Positions 26,456 through 35,905 of a DNA stretch of 64,000 bases are shown piece by piece. Where the stretch lies: contig NZ_PYGD01000001.1 of assembly GCF_003014535.1 (NCBI RefSeq), positions 1,488,001-1,552,000 on the forward strand. The letters are read 5' to 3'. The notes beneath the pieces were generated by a model that was given only the letters and a program-made list of their open reading frames with translations, had not been told where the DNA came from and did not search any database. The position numbers and the translations under genes are program-made. Each line of letters opens with the position of its first letter. The stretch's first letter is position 1. The stretch is from Taibaiella chishuiensis (GTDB lineage: Bacteria; Bacteroidota; Bacteroidia; Chitinophagales; Chitinophagaceae).

Positions 26456-27100
26456 ATGAAACAAGCCTTACTATTCGTTGCTGCTCTTGCAGCTGCCTTA
26501 TCTGCTCATGCACAATCCAGGCGCGGCCTGTGGGTCACGCCCAATTCTGCAATCGGTTTGGGCGGGCTGGTCAATAAAGAGTATATCCCCTATAAAAACA
26601 ATGTATCTGTATACCTGGGTATCGGTGTGGATGCCGGTTATATGTTCGGCGATCATGTCGGCCTTTTTACCGGGCTTAACTACTGTGGTTACGGTTATGC
26701 CCTGGACCAGTCTGACCGGAACAACGACAGGCTGCTGGTAGGCACCCAGGCCATGCTGGAGCTGCCCCTGTACCTGCGTTTTGTATCCACCACGGCCGGG
26801 CGCTTCGGCTTCTTTACCCATGTTGGTTTTAAATACGGTTTCCTGGTCGGACAAAAAGACTTTATCCAGGTCGACGGCAAAAGAAGCGATGCGCCGACAC
26901 GGGCAAAATATAACGACCAGAGTTTTTCTCCCTTTGTGTATCTTGGTATGAATATACCCGCCGGGCGCAGGGTAGAGATGACACTGGGCCCCGAGCTGAC
27001 CTACCAGGCCTCCAACCTCTTTGCTTCCGGATCATCGATGCGGGCCAATTACCTGAACGTGGGCATCAAATTCGGTGTGGGTATCAAAGCAACCCGCTAA
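26456..27100 (+). CDS. Outer-membrane beta-barrel protein (porin/PorT-like)
   Basis: The 214-aa protein has a signal peptide ending near LSAHAQS (about residue 21). Alternating amphipathic strands follow that are typical of small eight-strand barrels (VSVYLGIGVDAGYMFGDHVGLFTGLNY, LELPLYLRFVSTTAG, GFFTHVGFKYGFLVG, YLNVGIKFGVGI). This is the outer-membrane beta-barrel family widespread in Bacteroidota. The cargo or role is unknown. The gene stands alone after the gene-poor tRNA-proximal segment. Confidence 0.8.
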   Translation: MKQALLFVAALAAALSAHAQSRRGLWVTPNSAIGLGGLVNKEYIPYKNNVSVYLGIGVDAGYMFGDHVGLFTGLNYCGYGYALDQSDRNNDRLLVGTQAMLELPLYLRFVSTTAGRFGFFTHVGFKYGFLVGQKDFIQVDGKRSDAPTRAKYNDQSFSPFVYLGMNIPAGRRVEMTLGPELTYQASNLFASGSSMRANYLNVGIKFGVGIKATR

Positions 27101-27190
27101 TCCACCGCATGCCGCAACCGGCGCACAGCAAAGATTTGCAGATTACTTGCTTTTAAGAAATACGACGCATTGTACTATCGGTTTTCGCCC

Positions 27191-27215
27191 GCACCCGGCT
27201 CCTGGAGCCGGGTGC
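27191..27215. repeat. Perfect 12-bp GC-rich inverted repeat
   Basis: GCACCCGGCTCC and its exact complement are separated by a single T. There is no T-run after it, so if it terminates transcription of the upstream barrel gene, it is not a classical intrinsic terminator. Confidence 0.6.
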
Positions 27216-27353
27216 GCTGCGTTATAAACGGTTGTATATTTCCGTGAAAAAATATATTACACCTGTATGTTGTACAGATTCCGCCTTCCTGAAAGAAAAA
27301 GGCGCGTTTCGTAAAGCCAGACTATAAGATGACGAATTGTGGAGGCTGGATTT

Positions 27354-27770
27354 TTACATGATCAGGATTGCACAGTTATACGGTGCTGCGGATGCTTCAT
27401 TCCAGAACATGTCGAAGCTGTTGCCGTTGCAGGCATTACCCGCCGGCACAAATTGGGCGGGTGGTGCGCCGCTGCCAAAAACGGGAGAGCCGAGCAAAAG
27501 GTTGCTGGGCGTGCAGGTGCCATAACAGGAAATAACCTGTCCGTTTACAGCCGCGATGCCGGCCAGACCGGGAATCAATGTGGGGTTGATAAAATTGGTG
27601 CCGCCCGGAGGTAGCGTGGTCAATGCCGAATGGTGTATCGTGCCGTCCGGGTTGATACAAATGAAGCGTACGTAAATATTATTGCTCAGCAGGTTCTGTA
27701 TCGCAACACTGTTGGCTTGGGCAGCCAGGCTCATCATGGCCATGGAGAGCGCGCATAAGATCTTTTTCAT
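27354..27770 (-). CDS. Small exported protein of unknown function
   Basis: The 138-aa product starts at the ATG at 27770 (MKKILCALSMAMMSLAAQANS), with a clear signal peptide. A 46-residue upstream extension was rejected because it runs back through the upstream terminator. The mature part is rich in Asn, Pro and Gly and holds four cysteines (FICINPDG, SCYGTCTPS, GNACNGNSF, YNCAIL), likely in disulfides. I do not recognise the family. Confidence 0.7.
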   Translation of the reverse strand: MKKILCALSMAMMSLAAQANSVAIQNLLSNNIYVRFICINPDGTIHHSALTTLPPGGTNFINPTLIPGLAGIAAVNGQVISCYGTCTPSNLLLGSPVFGSGAPPAQFVPAGNACNGNSFDMFWNEASAAPYNCAILIM

Positions 27771-27864
27771 GTGTAAAATAGTTTTTAGTACCTGACAAAG
27801 ATCGCAATGCCCGGGGGCTAAAAAAGCCCCGCGGCAGGGCGCTACAGGACTTTTTTTAAATGTA

Positions 27865-27895
27865 AAAACGTTACCCCCGGGAGGGGTAACGTTTT
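27865..27895 (-). terminator. Terminator after the SBBP-repeat protein gene
   Basis: A 13-bp perfect stem (27865-27877 with 27883-27895) with a T-rich tail on the minus strand, placed just after the stop of the 27918-32072 gene. Confidence 0.8.
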
Positions 27896-27917
27896 GCTTT
27901 TTAGACACTCGGCATTC

Positions 27918-30900
27918 TTAATTATAAACAAACCTTACCGCGTATACTTCGTTGCCGGAGACAACGCGGAGCAGGTAAACGCCCTGGGCTGTAGCGGGGG
28001 TAAGCTCGATACGGTGATCGAGTTTGCCGCCGGGTACGGACAGATCCCTGCGATAGATGATCCGCCCGGCTTTATCTATGATATCTACCGTTGCTTTGGA
28101 TGCTGCGAGCGATCCTTTCACATTGAAGATACCATTGTTGGGGTTGGGGTATAAAGACAGCTTTTTATCATTGCCGTTCAGGTCGATGATACCCGTACTG
28201 TTTTCGTCCTGTACGATAATGCTGATCGTGATCCAGGGCGAGTAATCGCCGTTGGCACAGCGGGTCCTGATATGGAAGTAGTAAACGCCCGGGGTCAGAG
28301 CAGAAGCATGGTATACCGTATCGGTGGTGAACATGCCCGATGATGGATTACCGGGTTGCATATCCAGCACGAACTCGTAACCAGCAGCGCCGGGTACTCT
28401 GGCCCAACGGAACACCGCGTTGGAGAACCGGATGTCGGTAGAGATCAGCGATACGGGCACGAGGCAGGGTGGTGGCGGTGTAATGACACTTATGGTAATG
28501 GAATTACTTACAGCGCTGTCTGTAGTGGCACAGGTAGCATTACTGACCAGCACACAGGTAACCACGTCGCCGGAGTCGATGCTGAAGTCGGTATAAGAGG
28601 CACTGTTAAAGCCAACGTTCAGACCGTTCTTCTTCCATTTTAAAACCGGTGCAGTACCACCATTGGTCAGGGTTGCGGTAAAGGTAACCGGTGTGCCCAC
28701 AGGTACGGTAGTAGCAGGTGCTGCAGTGATCGTTATGGAAGGTGGAACAGAAGGTACAACGGTCAGGTTAAGCGTAATCACGCTATCGCAGTTTACTGCA
28801 TTCGGCATGGTAAAGGTCGCTGCTGCGGTTCCGCCTGCACTCACACTGATGCCATGCCAGAGGTAAGGCAGTTGCGCCGAACAGATCGTCTTATTGTCGA
28901 TACCGGTTGATGCGTTCTTAACCGTGAGGTTAAGGGTCACGATACTGTCGCATCCTGCTGCATTAGGCGTGGTATAAGTGGCTACGCCGGTGCCGCCGGT
29001 AGTCACCGTAATGCTGTTCCATACATAGGGCAGTTGATTGCTGCATATCGTCTTGTTATCGGTAGCGGTCGACGTATTTTTTACGGTCAGGTTCAGGGTA
29101 ATGACACTGTCGCATCCTGCAGCATTCGGTGTAGTGAATACCGCTGCGGCGGGGCCGCCTGCAGTTACCGATATGCCATGCCAGAGGTAGGGCAGTTGAT
29201 TGGAGCAGATGACCTGGTTTACCGTTCCGGTTGAAGGCTCTTTGACGTAGAGATGCAGGGTGACCACACTGTCGCAGCCCTGGCTGGAAGTGCCGTTAAA
29301 CACGGCAGTGGTGGTATTGCTGCCGGGCGCTACGTTTACGGTAAGCCCGTTCCAGCTCAGGGGCAGGGCATTGCGGCATATAGTGTCGTTGACGTGCAGG
29401 GCGTAACTCTCCCTGACAACAAGGTTAAGGGTAACTGTGCTGTCGCAGCCGGCCTGGTTGGTGCCCGCAAATACAGCAAAGGCCGGGTTGCTTACCGCGG
29501 TAGCTGGTATCGTAAATCCATTCCATACTGCGGGCAGCATATTGCGGCAATAGGTTTTGGTTACGGTTACTTTGGCCGTATCCCTGATATAAAGCTGGAG
29601 GTTGACCACACTGTCGCAGCCATTGGCCGCGGGTGTGGTATAAGTAGCTGTTGCGGTATTGCCCGTTGGCGGTGCTGCTACCGTAAGCCCGTTCCATGCA
29701 AAAGGCATCGTATTGCGACAGGTTGTGTCTTTAACCGTTACCGGTGTGGGCGTGGGTTTTACGGTAAGGTTCAGGAAGAGTATGCTGTCGCAGCCGCCTA
29801 TATTGGTTAAGGTATAACTGGCTACTGCAGTACCGCCTGCGGGTACGCTGATGCCGTGCCAGGTATAGGGCAGCTGGCTGCTGCATATGGTCACTGCCTG
29901 TGGTACCGTATCATTAACACAAGGGGGGATATCGTTGATCTTAGTCAGGAAGGCATCGAATTCTGTTCCGGTCAGGGTTGTTTTATAAGCGCCGGCAGTG
30001 GCAATACCCGTAGTGGATTGCGTACGGCCCAGCAGGAAGATGTCCTGGCCGGAAGTAAGGGCCGAAGAGAGCGCGTCTGTTGACGGACCGCCGATATAGC
30101 TGGTCCACATCATAGCGCCTGCGCCGCTGAACTTAACAATCAGCCCGTCAGAAAGGCCCGCATGTGTGGCCTGGAAGCCGCCGGCCGTATTGAAGCCGCT
30201 GGTAGAATAGGTGCTGCTGGTCAGGATTACATTACCCAGAGCGTTTGTAGTAACGGTGGGGTAGTATTCCCAGCTGCTGGCGCCCTGGTAGGTGGCCCAT
30301 TGCCGCACACCGGAGCTGTTGAACTTGACCAGCATGTTGTCGCCGCCGCCGGCATTGGTAGTTTGATAGGCGCCCGTGGTTGCGATACCGGTAGTAGAGT
30401 AGGTGGTTGCCGTAAGAAAGATATTGTCCGCTGCATCTACAGCAACCGAGGCGCTACCGTCCGATTCCTGGTCGGGACCGCCATAATAGGTGCTCCACAG
30501 GCGGGCGCCGGCCGGGCTGAATTTAACCAGGAAGGCATCCTGTTGTCCGCCATAGGCAGTTTGTTGTGCGCCGGTGCTGGCAATGCCGGATGTAGAGTTC
30601 GTAATACCGGCAAGTACAACATTGCCGGCATTGTCGGTTGCCGTATTGTGTATCGAAGTGTAAAAACCAGTACTTACGCCCTCTTCGCCAGGCCCGCCAA
30701 AATACGTACTCCATTGTATGGCACCGGCGCTGTTGAATTTGGCCAGGAACATATCGCTGGTACCCGAAAGGCTGGTCTGGTAAGCGCCGGGGCTAGCAAT
30801 ACCATTGGTAGAACCTGTGGTACCGCTGAGGTACACATTGCCGGTAGCATCGGTAGAACAGCCGTAGGCATTCTCAGCTGCACTGCCGCCAAAGAAGGTC

Positions 30901-32072
30901 GCCCATTGACGTATACCCGAACCATTGAACTTTACCAGATAGGCATCCCAATCGCCGCCATGCACGGTCTGGTAAGCGCCCGTGGTCGTAATATTGGTGG
31001 CCATAGGGGTCTTGATCGTCCCGGTCATATACACATTGCCAGCGTTATCGGTAGCGCATGCACCGCCTGATTCTCCATTGGAATTGGGCACCGCCGTATT
31101 GACGCTGCCATAATAAGTGCCCCAGAGCGGTGTGCCGGCCGGGCCGAATTTGACCAGGAAGTTATCATTGCCGCCCTGGATGGTGGTCGAAAAACCACTG
31201 GCTGTAGCGATGCCGCTCGTAGAGGAGGTAACACCGCCGATAAATAAATTGCCGGATGCATCCATAGCAAAGCCCTGTGCGTCTTCCAGGCCTGAACCGC
31301 CATAGTAGGTCGACCAGGTTACCGAAGGGTCGATCACCAATGTTTCCGCAGGGTTGGCGCGCACCGTAAAGCCGATCGTGCCATCTTCGTATTGAACGAA
31401 TTTACTGGGTACGGGTTTGCCGTTCGAGAAGCTTTGGGGCGCTTGCTCCTGTACCTTGCCCAGGCTGGTTTGCATCAGCAGACCGCCATCGGCGGTAAGG
31501 CTCACTTTTTCGGCGTCCTTGATTTGTAACCGGATCGATGCAGGATCGCCACCGGGATGCACGATAAAGTCATATTTCAGGGATTTGCCCTTGCTGTATA
31601 CGACCCAGTCTATATGCGGGTATATATTTTCATAAACGATCTTTTCGTAGGTCGCGATATTGGTAATGCCTGCCGCCGGCGTATTGGCCGTGTAGTAGTT
31701 TTCCCGGAACAGTGTTTGCCCTTCATTACGGATCACCGGCTGGGCATTGGCGCCCAGCAGTTGCAGGGAAAATAAATGCAGTTGTGTTGTTGCCTGTTTA
31801 TCCTTACCGGTGACTACGCGCGAAAACTGGTAATGGATACCACTCCGGTCCAGGAACAGGCGGGCATTGTTATCGTGTGCGGTAAACAGGATATCCGGTC
31901 TTGCCTTACCGGCCTTGTCGGTTACCTGGCCCCTGTTCTCTGCAAATACGAAAGGCAGGCTCCGGCCCAATGCTTTCGTCTTCGCTGCGCCTTGTCGCGT
32001 ATCCTTTACCTGGGCTTGTGCGGCAAGCGTCAGTATCAATACGGGTAAAAAGTAGAATAATCTCTTCATCAT
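27918..32072 (-). CDS. Giant SBBP beta-propeller protein with GCDS modules, T9SS type A
   Basis: The protein is about 1,384 aa. I place the start at the ATG pair 32072/32069 (MMKRLFYFLPVLILTLAAQAQ). The N-terminal domain covers about residues 25-270 and includes FVFAENRGQVTDKAG. SBBP repeats follow at about 270-700 (FGGSAAENAYGCSTDATGNVYLSGTT and similar). Seven modules then end in GCDSxxTLNLTV, followed by an Ig-like domain, a fibronectin-like domain and a C-terminal type A sorting signal (LSLYPNPNNGIFNVKG). It should be exported by T9SS and fixed to the surface. Its promoter carries the shared 23-bp box. Confidence 0.85.
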   Translation of the reverse strand: MMKRLFYFLPVLILTLAAQAQVKDTRQGAAKTKALGRSLPFVFAENRGQVTDKAGKARPDILFTAHDNNARLFLDRSGIHYQFSRVVTGKDKQATTQLHLFSLQLLGANAQPVIRNEGQTLFRENYYTANTPAAGITNIATYEKIVYENIYPHIDWVVYSKGKSLKYDFIVHPGGDPASIRLQIKDAEKVSLTADGGLLMQTSLGKVQEQAPQSFSNGKPVPSKFVQYEDGTIGFTVRANPAETLVIDPSVTWSTYYGGSGLEDAQGFAMDASGNLFIGGVTSSTSGIATASGFSTTIQGGNDNFLVKFGPAGTPLWGTYYGSVNTAVPNSNGESGGACATDNAGNVYMTGTIKTPMATNITTTGAYQTVHGGDWDAYLVKFNGSGIRQWATFFGGSAAENAYGCSTDATGNVYLSGTTGSTNGIASPGAYQTSLSGTSDMFLAKFNSAGAIQWSTYFGGPGEEGVSTGFYTSIHNTATDNAGNVVLAGITNSTSGIASTGAQQTAYGGQQDAFLVKFSPAGARLWSTYYGGPDQESDGSASVAVDAADNIFLTATTYSTTGIATTGAYQTTNAGGGDNMLVKFNSSGVRQWATYQGASSWEYYPTVTTNALGNVILTSSTYSTSGFNTAGGFQATHAGLSDGLIVKFSGAGAMMWTSYIGGPSTDALSSALTSGQDIFLLGRTQSTTGIATAGAYKTTLTGTEFDAFLTKINDIPPCVNDTVPQAVTICSSQLPYTWHGISVPAGGTAVASYTLTNIGGCDSILFLNLTVKPTPTPVTVKDTTCRNTMPFAWNGLTVAAPPTGNTATATYTTPAANGCDSVVNLQLYIRDTAKVTVTKTYCRNMLPAVWNGFTIPATAVSNPAFAVFAGTNQAGCDSTVTLNLVVRESYALHVNDTICRNALPLSWNGLTVNVAPGSNTTTAVFNGTSSQGCDSVVTLHLYVKEPSTGTVNQVICSNQLPYLWHGISVTAGGPAAAVFTTPNAAGCDSVITLNLTVKNTSTATDNKTICSNQLPYVWNSITVTTGGTGVATYTTPNAAGCDSIVTLNLTVKNASTGIDNKTICSAQLPYLWHGISVSAGGTAAATFTMPNAVNCDSVITLNLTVVPSVPPSITITAAPATTVPVGTPVTFTATLTNGGTAPVLKWKKNGLNVGFNSASYTDFSIDSGDVVTCVLVSNATCATTDSAVSNSITISVITPPPPCLVPVSLISTDIRFSNAVFRWARVPGAAGYEFVLDMQPGNPSSGMFTTDTVYHASALTPGVYYFHIRTRCANGDYSPWITISIIVQDENSTGIIDLNGNDKKLSLYPNPNNGIFNVKGSLAASKATVDIIDKAGRIIYRRDLSVPGGKLDHRIELTPATAQGVYLLRVVSGNEVYAVRFVYN

Positions 32073-32134
32073 TGTTTTTGCTATTGGGGGTATGGAATAA
32101 TATTTTGTTTTACAGGGATGCATTTTTCGCTGCA

Positions 32135-32184
32135 CAAAACTATTTTAAGGCAGCGCCATCGCCTATAATCTTTTTGCTATGTAT
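32135..32184 (-). promoter_or_regulatory. Boxed promoter A: 23-bp box plus -7 element
   Basis: The box at 32162-32184 reads ATACATAGC-N5-GATTATAGG on the minus strand. After exactly 19 bases comes TAGTTTTG (32135-32142), a perfect -7 element. The start codon of the SBBP protein is about 60 bases further on. Confidence 0.8.
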
Positions 32185-32321
32185 TTAATATTGTAATGTC
32201 TATCTGTTTTATTTTTAGATTAGTAGGCTGTTTGTGATACGCATTGGTAACATTAAAATAATGTATAAGGCAGGTGTATTATGCTGCAGGAGCGGGGTGT
32301 AGGACAGGCGGCATATACCCA

Positions 32322-32354
32322 TAAAAAAAGAGGCTGCCCTACAGGGGCAGCCTC
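32322..32354 (-). terminator. Terminator after the 988-aa T9SS protein gene
   Basis: A 10-bp stem (GAGGCTGCCC 32330-32339 with GGGCAGCCTC 32345-32354) followed by seven T on the minus strand. Confidence 0.85.
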
Positions 32355-32379
32355 CGTAAAAGGGGGCAAAGTATCGTGC

Positions 32380-35346
32380 TTAGTGCTTAACGAATTTGTC
32401 AGCTTTCAGCAGGGCTGAGTTATCAGCATTGTAAACCTGGATCAGGTACATGCCGCTAACCAGGCTGCTTACGTCTACGCTCTTAACGTTGTTGCGCTCG
32501 ATCAGTTTTTTACCGTCGATGCTCAGGATCACCACGTTAACCTGCTCAGCAGCTTTAACGTTCAGGGTGTTCTTAGCAGGGTTAGGATACAGTTCAACTT
32601 GGGCAGCAGCGAAAGCGTTTACACCAGTGTTACCGCTGATGATCGCGTTACCGGTACCGATTACGCTGAAAGAGTTGATCTGCAGACCGTTGGTAGTAGC
32701 ACCATTGTAACCGAATACGGCGAAATCAACACCGGCAGGAGTTACGCTGATAGCAGAAGGCAGAGTGAAGACAACTTCGTTGTGGCTGTAACCGCAATCG
32801 TCGGCTTCAACGTCAACAGGAGTAGATACAGTCCACAGAGATGAACCTACAGCTTTGGCAGCCAGGTATAATTTGTAAGTACCAGCGCCAGTACCACGTG
32901 GAGTAACGGTGATCGCGGTAGCGTTGAAGGCAGCGCCTGTAGCAGCTACGCGGGTAACGATAGAACCATTGGTAGTCTGGTCAACAGCAGTAGTGGTGTT
33001 GGTCAGGCCTGAAATACCACCGTTTCCGCAAGGTGTAGTGCTACCCCAGTTAGCTAAAGTCAGTGCAGTAGCAGAAGTACCGTTAACACCGGCAACAGCG
33101 TATACATTGGTAGAGTTACCACCACGACCTACGTACAGGGCTTTAGTGCCAGGACGGTAAGCGATAACCGTGTCACGGGTTACACCGAAACAACCGTTAA
33201 CGTCTTTACGGTAAGTGATGATCGCATCGCCAGGGATGTTAGCAGTGATAGCACCTGAAGTTGGGTTGATAGAGATAACGCTGGTATCGTTGCTGCTCCA
33301 TGTACCACCAGTCACTGTGCTGCTCAGGGTGTAAGCAGTACCGATCAGGGCGTGACGGAAAGGAATAGCAGTGCTTGAAGCGATAGCGCCAGAGATAGTA
33401 CCGGCATTAGCAGGAGTAGGAGCAACAGTTAAACTGCTAACTGCAGAGAAGTCAGATGTACCAGAGATAGAGCAGGTAACTTTAACACGGTAGTACCTTG
33501 TACCGGCAGTAGTTAAGTTACCAGTGTTGTATACAGCACCGGTAGCGCCAGCGATATCAGCAAAGCCAGAAGTAGGGCTGAGTGAAGACTGCCATTGGTA
33601 AGTAATACCAACACCGGCAACACCACCCGTACCCAGGTTGTAGTTCAGGAAACGTGAACCAGTATCACAGATAGTAACAACAGCAGGCAGAACGCTATCA
33701 GCTGTAGTAGCTACAGTACCGGCGTTACAGTTAGCGTTAGTAGTAACGATACCGTAAACTTCCAGGGTATTCAGCTGGAAAGTACCGGTAGCAGCACCAG
33801 GAGCAAATGGGAATACAGCAACTTCGAGACTGTCTTTGATACCGTTAACGGTTGGGTTAGGGTTAGCAGTGTTGCCGGTATAGAAATCCCAAGAGTTAGC
33901 GCTTGCACCACAGTTACCGCTTACCAGAGCCTGGTCGTTGGCCTGAGCTACCCAAGGACCCCACACACCAGCGTTAGCAACGCGGTAAGCGATACGGGCT
34001 TTAGTAGCACCTGTAGAAGATACGCGTGCACGGGCGTGGATGCGGGACATATTCAGCGCCATACCAACTTCTGGTTTAACGATGTAGCTAACGCGTGCGC
34101 TGTCTTTGTTGTAAGCATTGTTAGCAACAGTAACAGTCAGGCCGCTCAGACCACCTGAACCACAAGGAGTAGTAGTACCGAAACCGGTAGCTTTCAGTTG
34201 GCTAACGATATCGTCAGGAACAGGGATAACATCAGTGCTTGTACCGTCAACACCAGCATACAGAGCCAGGGTGTTAGGCCAGATAACGTCAACGCTTACT
34301 GATTTAGAACCAACACAGCCAGTAGCCAGGTCAGTTACCTGGTAAGTAACTTCAGTGTTACCACCGAATTTACCGGTCAGGTTGCCGGAAGCGTCGATAG
34401 AAGCTACGTTAGGACGGCTGCTTAACCACAGGCCACCAGGAGTAGAGTTGGTTAAAGTCTGAACTTCGTCAACTAACATTGGAGAGTTAGCGAGTACGTT
34501 ACCGATAGCTACGGTGTTAACAGTAACCTGTACAGAGTTGGTAGAAGCAACTGGAGTACCTGGAACCGCAGCGCAGGTAGTTACTGCACGATAGTAAGCA
34601 GTAGCAGTCAGCGGAGCAGTAGTGTAGGTTGTACCGGTAGCACCTGGGATATCGGTCCAAGAGGTGTTGTTCGGTGAAGTCTGCCATTTGGTAGTGATAC
34701 CAGCACCGTTACCGTTACCGGCTACAGTCAGGGTAGTTGTGTTACCGTTACAAACAGGGTTTGTACCGGCAGATACAGTACCGCCGGCAGGAGCTGTGCT
34801 ACATGTAGTAGAAGCGCCGTCAAACACGTTCTGTGAAGTGATACGGTGTGTAGCGGTATTGTTGGTAGCGCCCAGCATCTTTACGCGGATGATCAGGTTG
34901 GTAGCGCCGTTACAAGCAGCAGGCAGGGAGATAGTCTGTGTCTGGCAAGAAGTAGTAACTGCGAAAGAACCACCTGGTACAGCTACGTCGCCGGCACCGA
35001 TGTTGTAATAAACCTGTCCGGAAGCCGGGCCAGGAGCACTTGATTTGGTATTGGTGAAGGTCATCGTGATACCGCTGTAACCACCGGCATTCAGGTTGTA
35101 CTGCCAGTAGCCGGTACCAGACTGCCAACCGGCAGCGTAGAAACCAGTACCAACGCAAGTTGAAGTTGCAGTCGAAGTCTGGGTACAAGTGAAAGAGGAA
35201 ACAGGGATGTTGATAGCGTTAGCTTCGCCTGCAATCAGTTGCAGAGCCAGCATAAACATACCGCCGGCGAACATTACCGAACGCGAAAAACGCGAAGGTT
35301 TTTTGGCTTGCGGAACAGTTGATACCGCAGTTGAGATTTGGTTCAT
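32380..35346 (-). CDS. Large T9SS type A surface protein with Ig-like domains
   Basis: The 988-aa protein has an unusually long basic n-region (about 24 residues) before the signal helix (VMFAGGMFMLALQLIAGEANA). It contains Ig-like domains (TTKWQTSPNNTSWTDIPGATG and YQWQSSLSPTSGFADIAGATG) and Big_2-like domains (SIDASGNLTGKFGG and SINPTSGAITANIPG). A beta-sandwich domain marked by GFGTTTPCGSGGLSGL and WGSTTPCGNGGISGL appears twice. A type A sorting signal ends it (QVELYPNPAKNTLNVKA). Codon choice is narrower than in its neighbours (many GTA, GGT, GCT, AAC), which suggests high expression. It may be an abundant surface or matrix protein. Confidence 0.85.
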   Translation of the reverse strand: MNQISTAVSTVPQAKKPSRFSRSVMFAGGMFMLALQLIAGEANAINIPVSSFTCTQTSTATSTCVGTGFYAAGWQSGTGYWQYNLNAGGYSGITMTFTNTKSSAPGPASGQVYYNIGAGDVAVPGGSFAVTTSCQTQTISLPAACNGATNLIIRVKMLGATNNTATHRITSQNVFDGASTTCSTAPAGGTVSAGTNPVCNGNTTTLTVAGNGNGAGITTKWQTSPNNTSWTDIPGATGTTYTTAPLTATAYYRAVTTCAAVPGTPVASTNSVQVTVNTVAIGNVLANSPMLVDEVQTLTNSTPGGLWLSSRPNVASIDASGNLTGKFGGNTEVTYQVTDLATGCVGSKSVSVDVIWPNTLALYAGVDGTSTDVIPVPDDIVSQLKATGFGTTTPCGSGGLSGLTVTVANNAYNKDSARVSYIVKPEVGMALNMSRIHARARVSSTGATKARIAYRVANAGVWGPWVAQANDQALVSGNCGASANSWDFYTGNTANPNPTVNGIKDSLEVAVFPFAPGAATGTFQLNTLEVYGIVTTNANCNAGTVATTADSVLPAVVTICDTGSRFLNYNLGTGGVAGVGITYQWQSSLSPTSGFADIAGATGAVYNTGNLTTAGTRYYRVKVTCSISGTSDFSAVSSLTVAPTPANAGTISGAIASSTAIPFRHALIGTAYTLSSTVTGGTWSSNDTSVISINPTSGAITANIPGDAIITYRKDVNGCFGVTRDTVIAYRPGTKALYVGRGGNSTNVYAVAGVNGTSATALTLANWGSTTPCGNGGISGLTNTTTAVDQTTNGSIVTRVAATGAAFNATAITVTPRGTGAGTYKLYLAAKAVGSSLWTVSTPVDVEADDCGYSHNEVVFTLPSAISVTPAGVDFAVFGYNGATTNGLQINSFSVIGTGNAIISGNTGVNAFAAAQVELYPNPAKNTLNVKAAEQVNVVILSIDGKKLIERNNVKSVDVSSLVSGMYLIQVYNADNSALLKADKFVKH

Positions 35347-35852
35347 GGAAGTTTTTTTTTGTTTTACACCATACCGATGGCGGTGAAACCATCAGTCGTT
35401 TGGATTGGATACCTGGGTCGGATACGGGTGTACTTGGGTCGGATACATTGTAAAATTAGTTCCTAAAAATGCCTTGCTCCTAATTAAAAAATTATGATGG
35501 TCCTGTTATCAGAATGAATATTCGCTTAAGGTCATGATATGAAAATATGATAGGCCAAAGCGGGCATAACCTTATGAATATTCCATGTATAACGGTACGC
35601 CCGTTACATTTTTCTGATACACCTGCAAGCGGCAGTTTTATCTTCTGTGGTTTACAAATTTTTTATAGATCCACCGGCGGTTTAAACCGGTGTAGTCGGT
35701 TAAAAAAACATGAGTTATCGTCGTTCCGGATTAAAGAGACAAACAATAATTATCTGGGTGAGTTCCAGTAGTTGGCGGGCAGCAAACTAACAAGGAATAA
35801 GGTGTTGTTTTAATCAGAAATTCGGATAACTCATGGTATCCGACCGAGATAC
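35347..35852 (-). promoter_or_regulatory. Long 5' leader of the 988-aa T9SS gene with complementary ends
   Basis: Counting from the -7 box, the leader is about 500 bases. Its first bases carry GGTCGGATAC (minus strand, 35836-35845). Two perfect complements, GTATCCGACC, lie near the start codon at 35416-35425 and 35437-35446. The 5' copy can also form a local hairpin (GTATC...GATAC). This leaves two or three mutually exclusive pairings. Confidence 0.45.
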
Positions 35853-35856
35853 GATG

Positions 35857-35905
35857 TAAAGGTAGACGGCCCCGGATTTATTCCTACAATACGTTTATTA
35901 TGTAT
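35857..35905 (-). promoter_or_regulatory. Boxed promoter F: 23-bp box plus -7 element
   Basis: The box at 35883-35905 reads ATACATAAT-N5-TATTGTAGG on the minus strand. TACCTTTA (35857-35864) follows after 18 bases. This is the most divergent of the six boxes and the one with the longest leader. Confidence 0.65.

Noticed and set aside
28231-31305. Many open frames on the + strand over the SBBP protein gene
   Set aside because: They are antisense shadows caused by the repetitive, stop-poor sequence of the real minus-strand gene.
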